From: Aureimonas sp. AU20 | Lineage (GTDB): Bacteria; Pseudomonadota; Alphaproteobacteria; Rhizobiales; Rhizobiaceae | Assembly (NCBI RefSeq): GCF_001442755.1 | Contig: NZ_CP006370.1 | Coordinates: 1-64,000, forward strand | DNA: 64,000 bases | Direction: 5' to 3' | Shown: piece by piece, positions 36,239 to 45,421 of the stretch | How positions within the stretch are numbered: position 1 is the first letter of the stretch | Layout: each line of letters begins with the position of its first letter | The notes under the pieces: generated by a model | Databases searched by the model: none | The model's input: only the letters and a program-made list of their open reading frames with translations | Told to the model about the DNA's origin: nothing | Position numbers and translations under genes: made by a program

Positions 36239-37030
36239 TTGGCTCACGAACTCGACCTCAAGACCGCCATGCCCGCGCTTCTGCGCAACCAGTCGCTGGA
36301 CAACGAGGCGGTGCGCCAGGCCCGCGTCGATCTCGCCGCCTGTTTCCGCATGGCCGCCCGGCTCGGCCTTCAGGAGGGCATCTGCAACCATTTCTCGGCC
36401 ATGGTGCCAGGCCATGACGAGTTGTTCCTGGTCAATCCCTATGGCTGGGCCTTCAACGAGATCACCGCCTCCCGGCTTCTGATCTGCGATTTCGAGGGGC
36501 ATGTCGTGGCCGGCCAGGGCCAGCCCGAGGCGACGGCCTTCTATATCCACGCCCGGCTGCACAAGACGCTGCCGCGCGCCACCGCCGCCTTCCACACCCA
36601 TATGCCGAACGCCACCGCGCTTTCCATGGTGGAAGGCCAGCCCTTGGTCTGGGCCGGGCAGACCTCGCTGAAATTCTACGGCCGCACCGCTGTGGACGAA
36701 AACTACAACGGTCTGGCGCTGGACGAGAGCGAGGGCGATCGCATCGCCGCCGCGATGGGCGATGCCGATATCGTCTTCCTGAAGAACCACGGCGTCATGG
36801 TGCTGGGGCCGACGATCGCTGAGGCCTTCGACGATCTCTACTATCTCGAACGCGCGGCCGAAGTGCAGGTGAAGGCCATGTCGCTCGGCCGTCCGCTGAA
36901 GCCCATCGCGCCCGAGATCGCGGCCCGTGCCGCGCGCCAGATGCGCGAGGGCGATCCTGAAAGCGCCCGCCTCCATCTGGAAAGCGTCAAGCGCCAGCTC
37001 CTGCGCTCTGAGCCCGACTTCGCGCACTGA
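36239..37030 (+). CDS. Class II aldolase/adducin-family protein
   Basis: 263 aa. The zinc-dependent aldolase fold is recognised by GLQEGICNHFSAMVPG, AFHTHMPNATALS (H-x-H metal ligands), the glutamate region QPEATAFYIHARLH and FLKNHGVMVLGPTIAEAF (third histidine). Members act on fuculose-, rhamnulose- or ribulose-type phosphates or are decarboxylases; the substrate here is unknown. I chose the TTG at 36239 because AGGAG lies 7 bp upstream and the family N-terminus fits. An ATG at 36270 is the alternative. The frame after the stop codon stays open for 31 more codons with coding-like composition. Confidence 0.83.
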   Translation: MAHELDLKTAMPALLRNQSLDNEAVRQARVDLAACFRMAARLGLQEGICNHFSAMVPGHDELFLVNPYGWAFNEITASRLLICDFEGHVVAGQGQPEATAFYIHARLHKTLPRATAAFHTHMPNATALSMVEGQPLVWAGQTSLKFYGRTAVDENYNGLALDESEGDRIAAAMGDADIVFLKNHGVMVLGPTIAEAFDDLYYLERAAEVQVKAMSLGRPLKPIAPEIAARAARQMREGDPESARLHLESVKRQLLRSEPDFAH

Positions 37031-37178
37031 CTCTTTCGCTCGGGCCCGGCGCCCCGCCTGATCGAGGACGAAAAGCGCCTCGATACTTTCGTCGCGATGG
37101 GCGCGGCCTTCGGCTGCGGTCTCTAGAGGGAACCGTCAGCCGAAGGCGGCAGACTCCTTAAACGCTCCGCGCGGCCCC

Positions 37179-38084
37179 TCACCCGTCGTGTTTTCGCAGG
37201 AAGGCTTCGACGCGGGCGAGACACGCGTCCTTTTCCTCCACATGCGGCATGTGGCTCGACTGGGGAAAGACCTCCGATTCCACGCTCGGAATGCGGTCGA
37301 TGAAGGGTTGGACGCATTCGGGCGTCGCTTCGTCATAGGCGCCCCGGAAAACCAGCGTCGGCGCCTCGATGAGGGGAAGGCGATCGATCACGGTCCAGTT
37401 GCGCATGGTGCCGACGACGTGGAACTCGTTCGGCCCGTTCATCGTGTGGTAGACTGTGGGATCGCTTTCCACCGCCAGGAAGGTGCGCGCCACCTCGTCC
37501 GGCCAGGGGGTGACGCGGCAGACATGGCGGTCGTAGAAGACGCGGCTCGCCGTCAGGTATTCCGGGTCCTGCGTGGTGCCGGCGGCCTCGTGCCGGTCGA
37601 GCGCTTCCTGCACCTCCGCCGGCAGTTCGGCGCGCAGCTGCGCCGCGCCGGCGACCCAAAGGTCCATCGAAGCCAGCGAGTTGGCGAGGATCAGCGCCTT
37701 CAGCCCGGCCGGTCGGCGAACGGCGTGCTCCGACCCCAGCATTCCGCCCCAGGACTGGCCAAGGAGAGCGTAGCGGCTCCGAATGCCGAGATGGTCGAGG
37801 AGGTTGTCGAGTTCGCCAAGGAAGAAGTCCACGGTCCAGAAGTCGCCGCCCTTGTCCGGCAGATGGGTCGAGCGACCATTGCCGATCTGGTCGTAATGGA
37901 TCACGGCCCGGCCGTTGGCGCTCAGCTCCTTGAAGCTGTCGACATAGTCGTGCGTGCAGCCCGGCCCGCCATGGGCGATCACCAGCGGCAGGGGGGCGGC
38001 ATCGAGATCGCCGGTGACGCGGTACCAGGTCTTGTAGGGACCGTAATCGGCAAAACCCTCAACGGTGTCGGCTGCGACGGACAT
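37179..38084 (-). CDS. pip: Proline iminopeptidase-family alpha/beta-hydrolase
   Basis: 301 aa, matching proline iminopeptidases (peptidase family S33). It has the oxyanion motif [19 protein letters not shown], the nucleophile elbow GQSWGGML, the acid in [14 protein letters not shown] and the histidine in [11 protein letters not shown]. Such enzymes remove N-terminal proline or hydrolyse small amides. It is divergent from a LuxR solo (38246-39010) across 161 bp, and a peptide ABC importer follows that regulator. In Pseudomonas, Xanthomonas and rhizobia the same pair (pip with PipR/XccR/OryR/NesR-type LuxR) responds to plant compounds. GAAGGAAGG is an evident ribosome site before the ATG. Confidence 0.87.
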   Translation of the reverse strand: MSVAADTVEGFADYGPYKTWYRVTGDLDAAPLPLVIAHGGPGCTHDYVDSFKELSANGRAVIHYDQIGNGRSTHLPDKGGDFWTVDFFLGELDNLLDHLGIRSRYALLGQSWGGMLGSEHAVRRPAGLKALILANSLASMDLWVAGAAQLRAELPAEVQEALDRHEAAGTTQDPEYLTASRVFYDRHVCRVTPWPDEVARTFLAVESDPTVYHTMNGPNEFHVVGTMRNWTVIDRLPLIEAPTLVFRGAYDEATPECVQPFIDRIPSVESEVFPQSSHMPHVEEKDACLARVEAFLRKHDG

Positions 38085-38245
38085 GGCGCCTTCCTTCTTT
38101 GAAGCGAGCCGATCCTACGCCGCTTGGAAAGCCGTCCGACACCTATCGAAAAGAAGAGGGTCCCAAGCCCTCGGGCGCGGAAATATGCCCTCGAAATGAG
38201 CGCGCACAATTGACGGGCATGTGATCGCGGTGCCACCATCGGTTC

Positions 38246-39010
38246 ATGTCGATCCTGTCCGATCTTTCCGACCGCCTCCTGCCCGGCATGGGCTTCGATC
38301 CCGCGCTGGACGCCGCCCTGGACTTGGTGGAGCGCGCGGGCTTCACCTCCGTCATCTACGACTACACGCCCGTTCCGCGCAGCCATGACGGCGTTCTCAT
38401 CACGCCCAACATCTTGGAAGCGCGCCGGGTGCCGGACGACATGATGCGCCTGTGGCGGGACGGGTTCTACCAGCTCGACCCCGTGCAGGACGCCGCCCTG
38501 TCTTCGGCCGCGCCCTTCGTCTGGTCGGCCTTCGGGCCGCAGAGCCGGATCATGGAAACGGTCCTGTGCGAGCGGCACGGGCCGGTTCTCGGCTATATGC
38601 GCGACATGCGCTTTTCCTGCGGCGTCACGGTGCCGATCCACCATCCCGGCGGGGATCTGGCGACCTTCACGGCGATCTGCGTCGATGCCGAGCGCGACTT
38701 CGGAGAAGCGGCAGCGCGCCTTGCGCCAGCGATCGGGCTTCTCGGCCAGACCTTCCACGACATCGTCCAGACCGGGTTCTCGCCGGACACGCGCCGCTCG
38801 CGCGCCATGCGCCTGTCGCCGCGCGAGATTCAGTGCCTCAGCCTTTGCGCGGAAGGCCTGACGGCGAAGGAGATCGCGCGGCGGCTGGATCGCTCCGTGC
38901 CGACCGTGACGCTGCATCTCAACAGCGCCGGGCGCAAGCTCGGCGCGCGCAACCGGTTCCAGGCCGTCGCCCGCGCGGCCCATTACCGGCTTCTGGGTGC
39001 GGCCTCTTAA
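38246..39010 (+). CDS. LuxR-solo regulator of the plant-compound-responsive (OryR/PipR) type
   Basis: 254 aa with an N-terminal autoinducer-binding domain (about 1-170) and a C-terminal LuxR helix-turn-helix (about 187-250; LSPREIQCLSLCAEGLTAKE, IARRLDRSVPTVTLHLNSAG, RKLGARNRFQAV). In the ligand pocket the residues spaced like Trp57 and Tyr61 of TraR, before the D-P pair, are Met and Trp (MMRLW...YQLDP). This substitution defines the subfamily that does not bind acyl-homoserine lactones but plant-derived signals. No luxI is present. Neighbours are pip (divergent) and a peptide importer (same strand, 114 bp on), the known gene set of PipR-like systems. Regulation of both sides is therefore inferred. 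Confidence 0.88.
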   Translation: MSILSDLSDRLLPGMGFDPALDAALDLVERAGFTSVIYDYTPVPRSHDGVLITPNILEARRVPDDMMRLWRDGFYQLDPVQDAALSSAAPFVWSAFGPQSRIMETVLCERHGPVLGYMRDMRFSCGVTVPIHHPGGDLATFTAICVDAERDFGEAAARLAPAIGLLGQTFHDIVQTGFSPDTRRSRAMRLSPREIQCLSLCAEGLTAKEIARRLDRSVPTVTLHLNSAGRKLGARNRFQAVARAAHYRLLGAAS

Positions 39011-39124
39011 GCCCTCCGGCACCCTATGAGTTTTGATAGCTGGCGCGAGGTCGCTCCAGGCTCCACGCTGCGATCAGCTTCGACGCCCGCCAAACGGCCG
39101 GGCTTCAGGATAAGGAGATCGGCG

Positions 39125-40789
39125 ATGTCGTTGATGAGACCTCGTGTTCTTGCCGCCCTGCTCGCGGGCGGAGCCGTCCTCACGGCCTGGGGCGCCTCCC
39201 CGACGCTCGCCCAGGAAAAGGGCGGAACGCTGCGGCTTCTCGCCCGCGCCGCCGCCGGCACGATCGATCCCCATATCAACTACACGCTGCAGCAATGGCA
39301 GATCTTCTACATCGCCTATGACGGGCTGGTGACCTTCCGCAAGGCCGGAGACCAGACGGGCTTCGAGGTGGTGGCCGATCTCGCCGAGGCGCTGCCGACG
39401 CCCGAGAACGACGGCAAGACCTACCGGTTCAAGCTGCGGCCGGGCATCAAGTTCTCCAACGGGCAGGATCTGACGACGGACGATGTCGTCGCCTCCTTCC
39501 AGCGCATCTTCAAAGTGTCGGGACCGACCGCCGGCACATTCTACAACGGCATCGTCGGGGCCGATAAGTGTCTGGCGGCGCCCGCCGACTGCACGCTCGA
39601 AGGCGGCGTCGTCGCCGACAAGGCCGCCGGCACGGTCACGATCAATCTCAGCGCGCCGGACGGCGAGTTCCTCCAGAAGCTCGCCGTGCCGCATGCCTAT
39701 ATCGTGCCCGCCGGAACCGCTTCGAGCGACCAGGGCACGACGCCGATCCCCGGCACGGGCGCCTATGCCATCCAGTCCTACGATCCGAACGCCGCGCTCA
39801 AGCTCGCGCGCAACCCGAACTTCAAGGAATGGAGCGCCGAGGCGCAGCCCGAAGGGATGGTGGACGAGATCTCCTACGATTTCGGCCTGACGGAGGAAGC
39901 GGCCGTGACCGCGATCCAGAACGGCGACGCCGACTGGATGTTCGACGCGCCCCCGCCCGATCGTCTGGCCGAGATCGGCACGCAATATGCGGCCCAAGTG
40001 TCGCTGCATCCGTTGTCGGCCATGTGGTACGCGCCGATGAACACGCGCCTCGCGCCCTTCGACAATGCCAAGGCGCGGCAGGCGGTGAACTTCGCCATCG
40101 ATCGCAACGCGTTGGTGAAGCTCTTCGGCGGCGCGAACCTCGCCCAGCCGGCCTGCCAGATCCTGCCGCCCGGCTTCCCCGGCTACACGCCCTATTGCCC
40201 CTACACCGCCGCGCCCGGCACCACATGGTCGGCGCCCGACATGGAAAAGGCCAAGGCGCTGGTGGCCGAAAGCGGCACCGCCGGTCAGGAGGTGAAGATC
40301 ATCGCCGAGGACACGGTCGTGTCCCGCGCCGTCGGTGTCTATCTCCAGGACGTGCTCACCGAACTCGGATACAAGGCGAGCGTCCAGCCGATCTCCCAGA
40401 ACCTTCAGTTCACCTACATTCAGAACACCAACAACAAGGTGCAGATCTCGATCTCGCAGTGGTTTCAGGATTACCCCTCGCCGTCCAACTTCCTGAACGT
40501 CCTGTTCTCCTGCGCCTCGTTCCATCCCGGCTCCGACGCGTCGGTCAACATCGCGGGATTCTGCGACGAGGCGGTCGAGGCCAAGATGAAGGAGGCCTTC
40601 GCCGCCGGGGTGAGCGACGCCAAGGCCGCCCTGCCGGTCTGGACTGAAGTCGACAAGATGGTGACCGACGCCGCGCCCGCAGCCGTCCTCTTCACGCCCA
40701 AGCGCGTCGACTTCGTCTCCTCGCGGGTGCAGAACTTCACCTTCAGCCCGCAGTTCTACGCGATCTTCTCCAAGCTCGCGGTTCAGTAA
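39125..40789 (+). CDS. Peptide/opine ABC transporter substrate-binding protein (SBP_bac_5)
   Basis: Periplasmic binding protein of 554 aa. A signal peptide (MRPRVLAALLAGGAVLTAWG then ASPTLAQ) precedes the Dpp/Opp-family sequence (GTLRLLARAAAGTIDPHINY, YRFKLRPGIKFSNGQDLTTD DVVASF split here, PIPGTGAYAIQSYDPNAALK). The start ATG at 39125 has an AAGGAG site; the open frame upstream lacks similarity. It is the first gene of the importer that follows the LuxR solo. The ligand may be the plant signal itself or a related small amide or peptide, by analogy with PipR loci. Confidence 0.9.
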   Translation: MSLMRPRVLAALLAGGAVLTAWGASPTLAQEKGGTLRLLARAAAGTIDPHINYTLQQWQIFYIAYDGLVTFRKAGDQTGFEVVADLAEALPTPENDGKTYRFKLRPGIKFSNGQDLTTDDVVASFQRIFKVSGPTAGTFYNGIVGADKCLAAPADCTLEGGVVADKAAGTVTINLSAPDGEFLQKLAVPHAYIVPAGTASSDQGTTPIPGTGAYAIQSYDPNAALKLARNPNFKEWSAEAQPEGMVDEISYDFGLTEEAAVTAIQNGDADWMFDAPPPDRLAEIGTQYAAQVSLHPLSAMWYAPMNTRLAPFDNAKARQAVNFAIDRNALVKLFGGANLAQPACQILPPGFPGYTPYCPYTAAPGTTWSAPDMEKAKALVAESGTAGQEVKIIAEDTVVSRAVGVYLQDVLTELGYKASVQPISQNLQFTYIQNTNNKVQISISQWFQDYPSPSNFLNVLFSCASFHPGSDASVNIAGFCDEAVEAKMKEAFAAGVSDAKAALPVWTEVDKMVTDAAPAAVLFTPKRVDFVSSRVQNFTFSPQFYAIFSKLAVQ

Positions 40790-40854
40790 ATCCTCCGACC
40801 CAAGGCGCGGCTCGGACGAGCCGCGCCCATTCGCCTCCTATTTTCCGGCGCTCC

Positions 40855-41904
40855 GTGACCGATCGCAGTCTTCCCCATCCCGTTCCCGCCGCCGGCCTCG
40901 CGCAGGCGCCAGTTCCCGTCGCCTCGCCCGGTCCCTGGGCCATCGCGTGGCGGCGCCTGAAGCGGGACCGCGCCGCGATGGTCGCGCTTCTCGTTCTCGT
41001 TCTGGTCGCGCTGTCCTGCCTCTGCGCGCCGCTCTACGCCTCGCATGTGTCGGGCACCAATCCCTTCGCCACCAATCTCAACGGCCAGATCAGGCTGGAC
41101 GGACAGGCGCGGCCGGTTCTGGAGCCTTCCACCACCGGGCTCGGCCTCGGCATGACGCCGATCGGCCCGACCTGGCGCTGGGGGCCGTATATGCTGGGGG
41201 CCGACAACCAGGGGCGGGACATCGCCGCGCGCATGCTCTACGGCGGGCGCAACTCGCTGCTGATCGCCGGGACGGCGACGATCCTCACCCTCACGCTCGC
41301 CGTCGTGGTGGGGCTCGCCTGCGGCTTCTTCGGCGGGATCGTGGACGGCGTCCTCAACCGGATTCTGGACGTGCTCTGGGCCTTCCCGATCTATCTCCTC
41401 GCGATCTCGCTTTCGATCGTGCTCATCGCGCAAGGCGTCACGATCGGCCCGATCGAGGTCAAGGCCGGCAGTCTCTGGCTTCCGATCGCCATCATCGGCA
41501 TCGTCTACGTGCCCTATGTCGCGCGCCCGATCCGCGGCCAGACCCTGTCCCTCATGCAGTCGGAATTCGTGGCCGCCGCCACCGCGCTGGGTGTGCCGCC
41601 CTGGCGCGTCTTCTTCAAGGACCTCCTGCCCAACGTCGTGCCGCGCGTCATCGTGATGGTGCCGATCCTGCTCGCGCTCAACATGATCACCGAATCTTCC
41701 CTGTCCTTTCTGTCGATCGGCGTTCAGCCGCCGGACGCCTCCTGGGGCACGATCATCCAGGATGGGCAGGGCCTTCTTTATTCCAGGCCCATCGTGGCGC
41801 TGGCGCCGGGCCTTGCGATCGCGCTGACCGTTCTGGCGCTCAACATCCTCGGCGACGGAGTGCGCGACGCCTTCGATCCACGCGCCAAGGTGAGGATCGC
41901 CTGA
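40855..41904 (+). CDS. Peptide ABC transporter permease, DppC/OppC type
   Basis: 349 aa starting at GTG. It has the N-terminal OppC_N segment (AWRRLKRDRAAMVALLVLVL), a periplasmic insert, then GADNQGRDIAARMLYGGRNS, five further membrane segments and the EAA loop (AAATALGVPPWRVFFKDLLP). It is the OppC-like partner, yet it comes before the OppB-like gene, the reverse of the usual dpp/opp order. Its stop overlaps the start of the next gene by one base (TGATG), so translation is coupled. Confidence 0.9.
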   Translation: MTDRSLPHPVPAAGLAQAPVPVASPGPWAIAWRRLKRDRAAMVALLVLVLVALSCLCAPLYASHVSGTNPFATNLNGQIRLDGQARPVLEPSTTGLGLGMTPIGPTWRWGPYMLGADNQGRDIAARMLYGGRNSLLIAGTATILTLTLAVVVGLACGFFGGIVDGVLNRILDVLWAFPIYLLAISLSIVLIAQGVTIGPIEVKAGSLWLPIAIIGIVYVPYVARPIRGQTLSLMQSEFVAAATALGVPPWRVFFKDLLPNVVPRVIVMVPILLALNMITESSLSFLSIGVQPPDASWGTIIQDGQGLLYSRPIVALAPGLAIALTVLALNILGDGVRDAFDPRAKVRIA

Positions 41905-42878
41905 TGCTCTTCGCGATCCTCTCCCGCCTCGGCCGGCTCGTCTTCGTGATGTTCGGCATCAGCGTGATCGTGTTCCTGATCTTCTTCGCGACGCCCGGCG
42001 CCGACCCCGCCGCCCGCATCGCCGGGCGCAACGCCTCGCCTCAGACGCTCGAACAGGTCCGTCAGAGCTTCGGGCTCGATCAGCCGCTGCCCGTTCAATA
42101 TGGGCTGATGATGAAGCGGCTCTTCATCACGCAGGACCTCACCTCCTTCGTCAATCGCGGGCAGAAGGTCGTGCCCGCCGTGACCAAGGCCATTCCGGTC
42201 ACGCTTTCGCTGGTTCTCGGCGCCGCCGTGCTCTGGGTCTTCGGCGGCCTCGTCGTCGGCGTCGCGGCCGCCGCCATGCGCGGCAGCGTCGCCGACAAGG
42301 CGCTGATGGCGATCAGCCTCGTCGGCGTGTCCATGCCGGTCTTCTGGGTCGGCGAGGTGATGAACCTCCTCTCGCAGAGCCGGCTGCATCACACGTTTCT
42401 CTTCTCCTGGGTGCCGCCGCTCGGCTACAAGCCGCTGCTCACCGATCCCGTCGGCTGGTTCAAGGCGCTGCTCATTCCCTGGGTGACGCTCGCCATTCTC
42501 TATATCGGCCTTTACGGCCGCATCCTTCGCGCCGATCTCATCGAGACCATGCAGGAAGACTTCGTGCGCACGGCGCGCGCCAAGGGCCTTTCGGAAGGGC
42601 GCATTCTCCTGCGCCACGGCGTTCGCTCCTCGCTGGTCGCCTTCGTCACCATGTTCGGCCTCGATTTCGGCGCGCTGATCGGCGGCGGCGCGCTCTTGAC
42701 GGAGGTGGTCTTCGGCCTGCGCGGCGTCGGGAAGATGACCTACGACGCGCTCCAGACGCTCGATCTGCCGGTGATCCTCGCCACCGTTCTCTACGCCTCC
42801 TTCTTCGTGGTGGCCGCCAACGCGCTGGTGGACGCCCTCTATGCCGTGATCGATCCGAGGGTCCGCGATGCCCACTGA
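41904..42878 (+). CDS. Peptide ABC transporter permease, DppB/OppB type
   Basis: 324 aa. The N-terminal membrane segment (LGRLVFVMFGISVIVFLIFF) is followed by the OppB hallmark ATPGADPAARIAGRNASPQT, then FGLDQPLPVQYG and the EAA loop (ARAKGLSEGRILLRHGVRSS) and LLTEVVFGLRGVGKMTYDAL. It forms the membrane channel with the preceding DppC-like subunit. The ATG at 41904 overlaps the preceding stop. The end overlaps the following ATPase gene by 11 bp. Confidence 0.9.
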   Translation: MLFAILSRLGRLVFVMFGISVIVFLIFFATPGADPAARIAGRNASPQTLEQVRQSFGLDQPLPVQYGLMMKRLFITQDLTSFVNRGQKVVPAVTKAIPVTLSLVLGAAVLWVFGGLVVGVAAAAMRGSVADKALMAISLVGVSMPVFWVGEVMNLLSQSRLHHTFLFSWVPPLGYKPLLTDPVGWFKALLIPWVTLAILYIGLYGRILRADLIETMQEDFVRTARAKGLSEGRILLRHGVRSSLVAFVTMFGLDFGALIGGGALLTEVVFGLRGVGKMTYDALQTLDLPVILATVLYASFFVVAANALVDALYAVIDPRVRDAH

Positions 42879-43875
42879 GCCGCTTCTGGCGATCCGCGAC
42901 CTGAAGGTCGCCTTCCGCACCGAGCGCGGGCTGGTCCGCGCCGTGGACGGCGTGTCCTTCGACGTCGAGCGCGGCGAGGTGCTGGGGCTCGTGGGCGAAT
43001 CCGGCTCGGGCAAGACGCAGACGCTCCTGTCGATCCTCGGCCTGATCCTCGACCCCAATGCCGAGCTGTCCGGCTCCGTGCGGCTCGGCGGCGAGGAACT
43101 GGTGGGCATGGCGCCTCGGCGCCTGCGCCGCATCCGGGGCGCCAAGGCCGCGATGATCTTTCAGGACCCGATGACGGCGCTGACGCCGGTTCACAAGGTC
43201 GGCGCGCAGATCGTGGAACAGATCCGCGCCCATTCCGGCCTCTCGGCCAAGGCTGCCCGCGAGAAGGCGCTGTCGCTTCTCGCCGAAGTCGGCATCCCCG
43301 ACCCTGTCGGCGTCTTCGCGCGCTATCCGCACCAGCTCTCGGGCGGCATGCGCCAGCGTGTCGTGATCGCCATGGCGGTCTCCTGCGAGCCGAGCCTGAT
43401 CGTGGCGGACGAGCCGACCACGGCCCTCGACGTGACGGTGCAGGCGCAGATCCTCGCGCTTCTCGACCGGCTGCGCCGCGACCACGGCACCGGCATCGTC
43501 TTCGTCACGCACGATCTCGGCGTCGTGTCGGAGATCGCCGACCGCGTGGCCGTGATGTATGCCGGGCGGATCGTGGAAAGCGGGCCGGTCGAAGCGCTCT
43601 TCTCCGCGCCCCGCCATCCCTACACGCATGGTCTGTTCAACTCGATCCCGCCGCTGCGCGGGCCGCGCCCGCCGCGCCTGACGGGCATTCCCGGCCTGCC
43701 GCCCTCGAACGGCGCGCCGATCGAAGGCTGCGCCTTCGCGCCCCGCTGCGTCTACGCTTTCGCGCCTTGCGCGGCGCGCCCGCCGCTCGTGCCCGAAGGG
43801 GCGCAGAGCGTCGCCTGTTTCCTGCCGGACGCCGCCAAGGCGCGCTTCCGGCGCGACCAAGGACTCGCCGCATGA
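42868..43875 (+). CDS. Peptide ABC transporter ATP-binding protein, DppD/OppD type
   Basis: 335 aa with Walker [10 protein letters not shown], signature [20 protein letters not shown], Walker [15 protein letters not shown] and H-switch [16 protein letters not shown]. The C-terminal oligopeptide extension contains the cysteine cluster ([22 protein letters not shown]) that binds an iron-sulfur cluster in OppD/DppD proteins. It is coupled by ATGA overlap with the next ATPase gene. Confidence 0.92.
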   Translation: MPTEPLLAIRDLKVAFRTERGLVRAVDGVSFDVERGEVLGLVGESGSGKTQTLLSILGLILDPNAELSGSVRLGGEELVGMAPRRLRRIRGAKAAMIFQDPMTALTPVHKVGAQIVEQIRAHSGLSAKAAREKALSLLAEVGIPDPVGVFARYPHQLSGGMRQRVVIAMAVSCEPSLIVADEPTTALDVTVQAQILALLDRLRRDHGTGIVFVTHDLGVVSEIADRVAVMYAGRIVESGPVEALFSAPRHPYTHGLFNSIPPLRGPRPPRLTGIPGLPPSNGAPIEGCAFAPRCVYAFAPCAARPPLVPEGAQSVACFLPDAAKARFRRDQGLAA

Positions 43876-44882
43876 GCCCCGTCGGCGCTACGCCCGCTCC
43901 CAGCCTTCCCCGCCCGCTGCTGCGCGCCAGCGGCATCACCAAGCGATACACGGTCGGCCAGTCCCTGATCGCCGCGCGGCGCCGCGTCCTGACCGCCGTC
44001 GACAACGTCTCCTTTGACGTGATGCCCGGCGAGACGCTGGGGCTCGTCGGCGAATCCGGCTGCGGCAAGTCCACGCTCGGCCGCTGCCTGACGCGGCTTC
44101 ACGATCTATCCGAAGGGCGGCTCGAATTCGACGGCACCGAGATCGGCGACCTATCCCTGTCGCGCCTGCGCCCCCTGCGGGCCGGGCTCCAGATGGTGTT
44201 TCAGGACCCTTACGCCTCGCTCAACCCGCGACGGCGCATCGGCGATCTGCTGGCCGAGCCGCTGCGGGTCCATGGCCTTGCCAAGGGCGGCGAGATCGAG
44301 GGCCGGCTCGAGGAGCTTCTGCGCAGCGTGGAACTCCCCGCCGACTTCGCCCGGCGCTATCCCCACGAGCTCTCCGGCGGCCAGCGCCAGCGCATCGGCA
44401 TCGCCCGCGCGCTGGCGCTGAAGCCCAAGCTCATCGTCGCGGACGAGGCGGTGTCGGCGCTGGACGTCTCCGTCCAGGCGCAGATCGTCAATCTCTTCTG
44501 CGATCTTCGCGATCGCCACAACCTGACCTATGTCTTCATCGCCCACGATCTGGCGGTGGTGCGGCAGATCTCGACCCGCGTCGCGGTGATGGTTCTCGGC
44601 AGCATCGTGGAGATCGGCGAGGTGGATTCCCTCTTCGAGAACCCGCGCCATCCCTATACGAGCATGCTTCTCGACGCGATTCCCGAGCCGCACGCGCGCG
44701 GTCGCAAGACACGCGATCGCGCCGCTGCGCCAGTGCGCGAGTTGCCGAGCCCGCTGAAGGCGCCGCCCGGATGCCGCTTCGAGCCCCGCTGCCCGAAGGC
44801 GCGCGATGTTTGCCGGACGACGCGGCCCCTGCTGGAGGCCAAGGGCGGAAACACGCTGGCGGCCTGCCATTTTCCGTCCTGA
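43872..44882 (+). CDS. Peptide ABC transporter ATP-binding protein, DppF/OppF type
   Basis: 336 aa, second ATPase of the peptide importer. It has Walker [30 protein letters not shown], signature [20 protein letters not shown], Walker [15 protein letters not shown] and [13 protein letters not shown]. The C-terminus carries the cysteine motif ([21 protein letters not shown]). I chose the ATG at 43872 because of the ATGA overlap; the frame is open further upstream through the preceding gene. It is the last gene of the five-gene importer. Confidence 0.92.
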   Translation: MSPVGATPAPSLPRPLLRASGITKRYTVGQSLIAARRRVLTAVDNVSFDVMPGETLGLVGESGCGKSTLGRCLTRLHDLSEGRLEFDGTEIGDLSLSRLRPLRAGLQMVFQDPYASLNPRRRIGDLLAEPLRVHGLAKGGEIEGRLEELLRSVELPADFARRYPHELSGGQRQRIGIARALALKPKLIVADEAVSALDVSVQAQIVNLFCDLRDRHNLTYVFIAHDLAVVRQISTRVAVMVLGSIVEIGEVDSLFENPRHPYTSMLLDAIPEPHARGRKTRDRAAAPVRELPSPLKAPPGCRFEPRCPKARDVCRTTRPLLEAKGGNTLAACHFPS

Positions 44883-44951
44883 CGGCGAAGCTCAGACGGG
44901 CGAACGGGCGCAGGCGTCGCCCTTGTCTCGGCGCTCGGAGAACGTGCCCGA

Positions 44952-45143
44952 TCAGATGGTGGCTGCCGACCCGATGGCGAGTCGGTCGAGGCTGGCATCG
45001 GGCCATCGGTCGGCAAGGGAGCCGGGCTCGCACCCGTCCGCGACGAGCCGATCGATCCGGCGACGATGATAGCCTGTGAAGCGCCGCACGGCCTGCTCGA
45101 CCTCCGTGCAATACGCGAAGCGCTGGCATGAGCACATCGCCAC
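44952..45143 (-). CDS. Small uncharacterised protein
   Basis: 63-codon open frame with GC-rich third positions on the minus strand, starting at GTG 45143 or ATG 45137 (MCSCQRFAYCTEVEQAVRRF and then TGYHRRRIDRLVADGCEPGS). It contains four cysteines and many arginines. I do not recognise a family. It lies in a 539-bp gap between two importers and is either a small gene or a fragment. Confidence 0.3.
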   Translation of the reverse strand: MAMCSCQRFAYCTEVEQAVRRFTGYHRRRIDRLVADGCEPGSLADRWPDASLDRLAIGSAATI

Positions 45144-45421
45144 CCCATCGTAGCCGACGAAACCCCCTCAACCGTGACCATTGAGGCTGCGGCCTTTGTT
45201 GCGTCTCCGCCGAGTTCGCGCATCGGCGCTGTCCCAGCTTAAAATCGCGTCAGCCAACGCCTCCGCTTTTTTGATAGCCAGGGGCGCTTGCTCACATCTC
45301 GCGATCGTGCCAGCATGTATAGACAAGCTGTCTCGTGAGGCGCCATGACGCTCGACGTTTCTCCAAGTGGCACGGCTGCCCGCGGCAGCATCCGCACCCA
45401 TGCCCAAGTTCGGTGGCTGGC
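45144..45421. other. Intergenic region upstream of the OpuB-type operon
   Basis: No gene is supported here. It should carry the promoter of the ATPase gene starting at 45422. The frame of that gene is open back to 45335, but this extension has no family similarity. Confidence 0.4.

Noticed and set aside
38085..38245. lux-box-like element between pip and the LuxR gene
   Set aside because: I looked for a roughly 20-bp palindrome; the best candidate (CACA...TGTG around 38205-38223) has only four paired bases per arm, too weak to report as a site.
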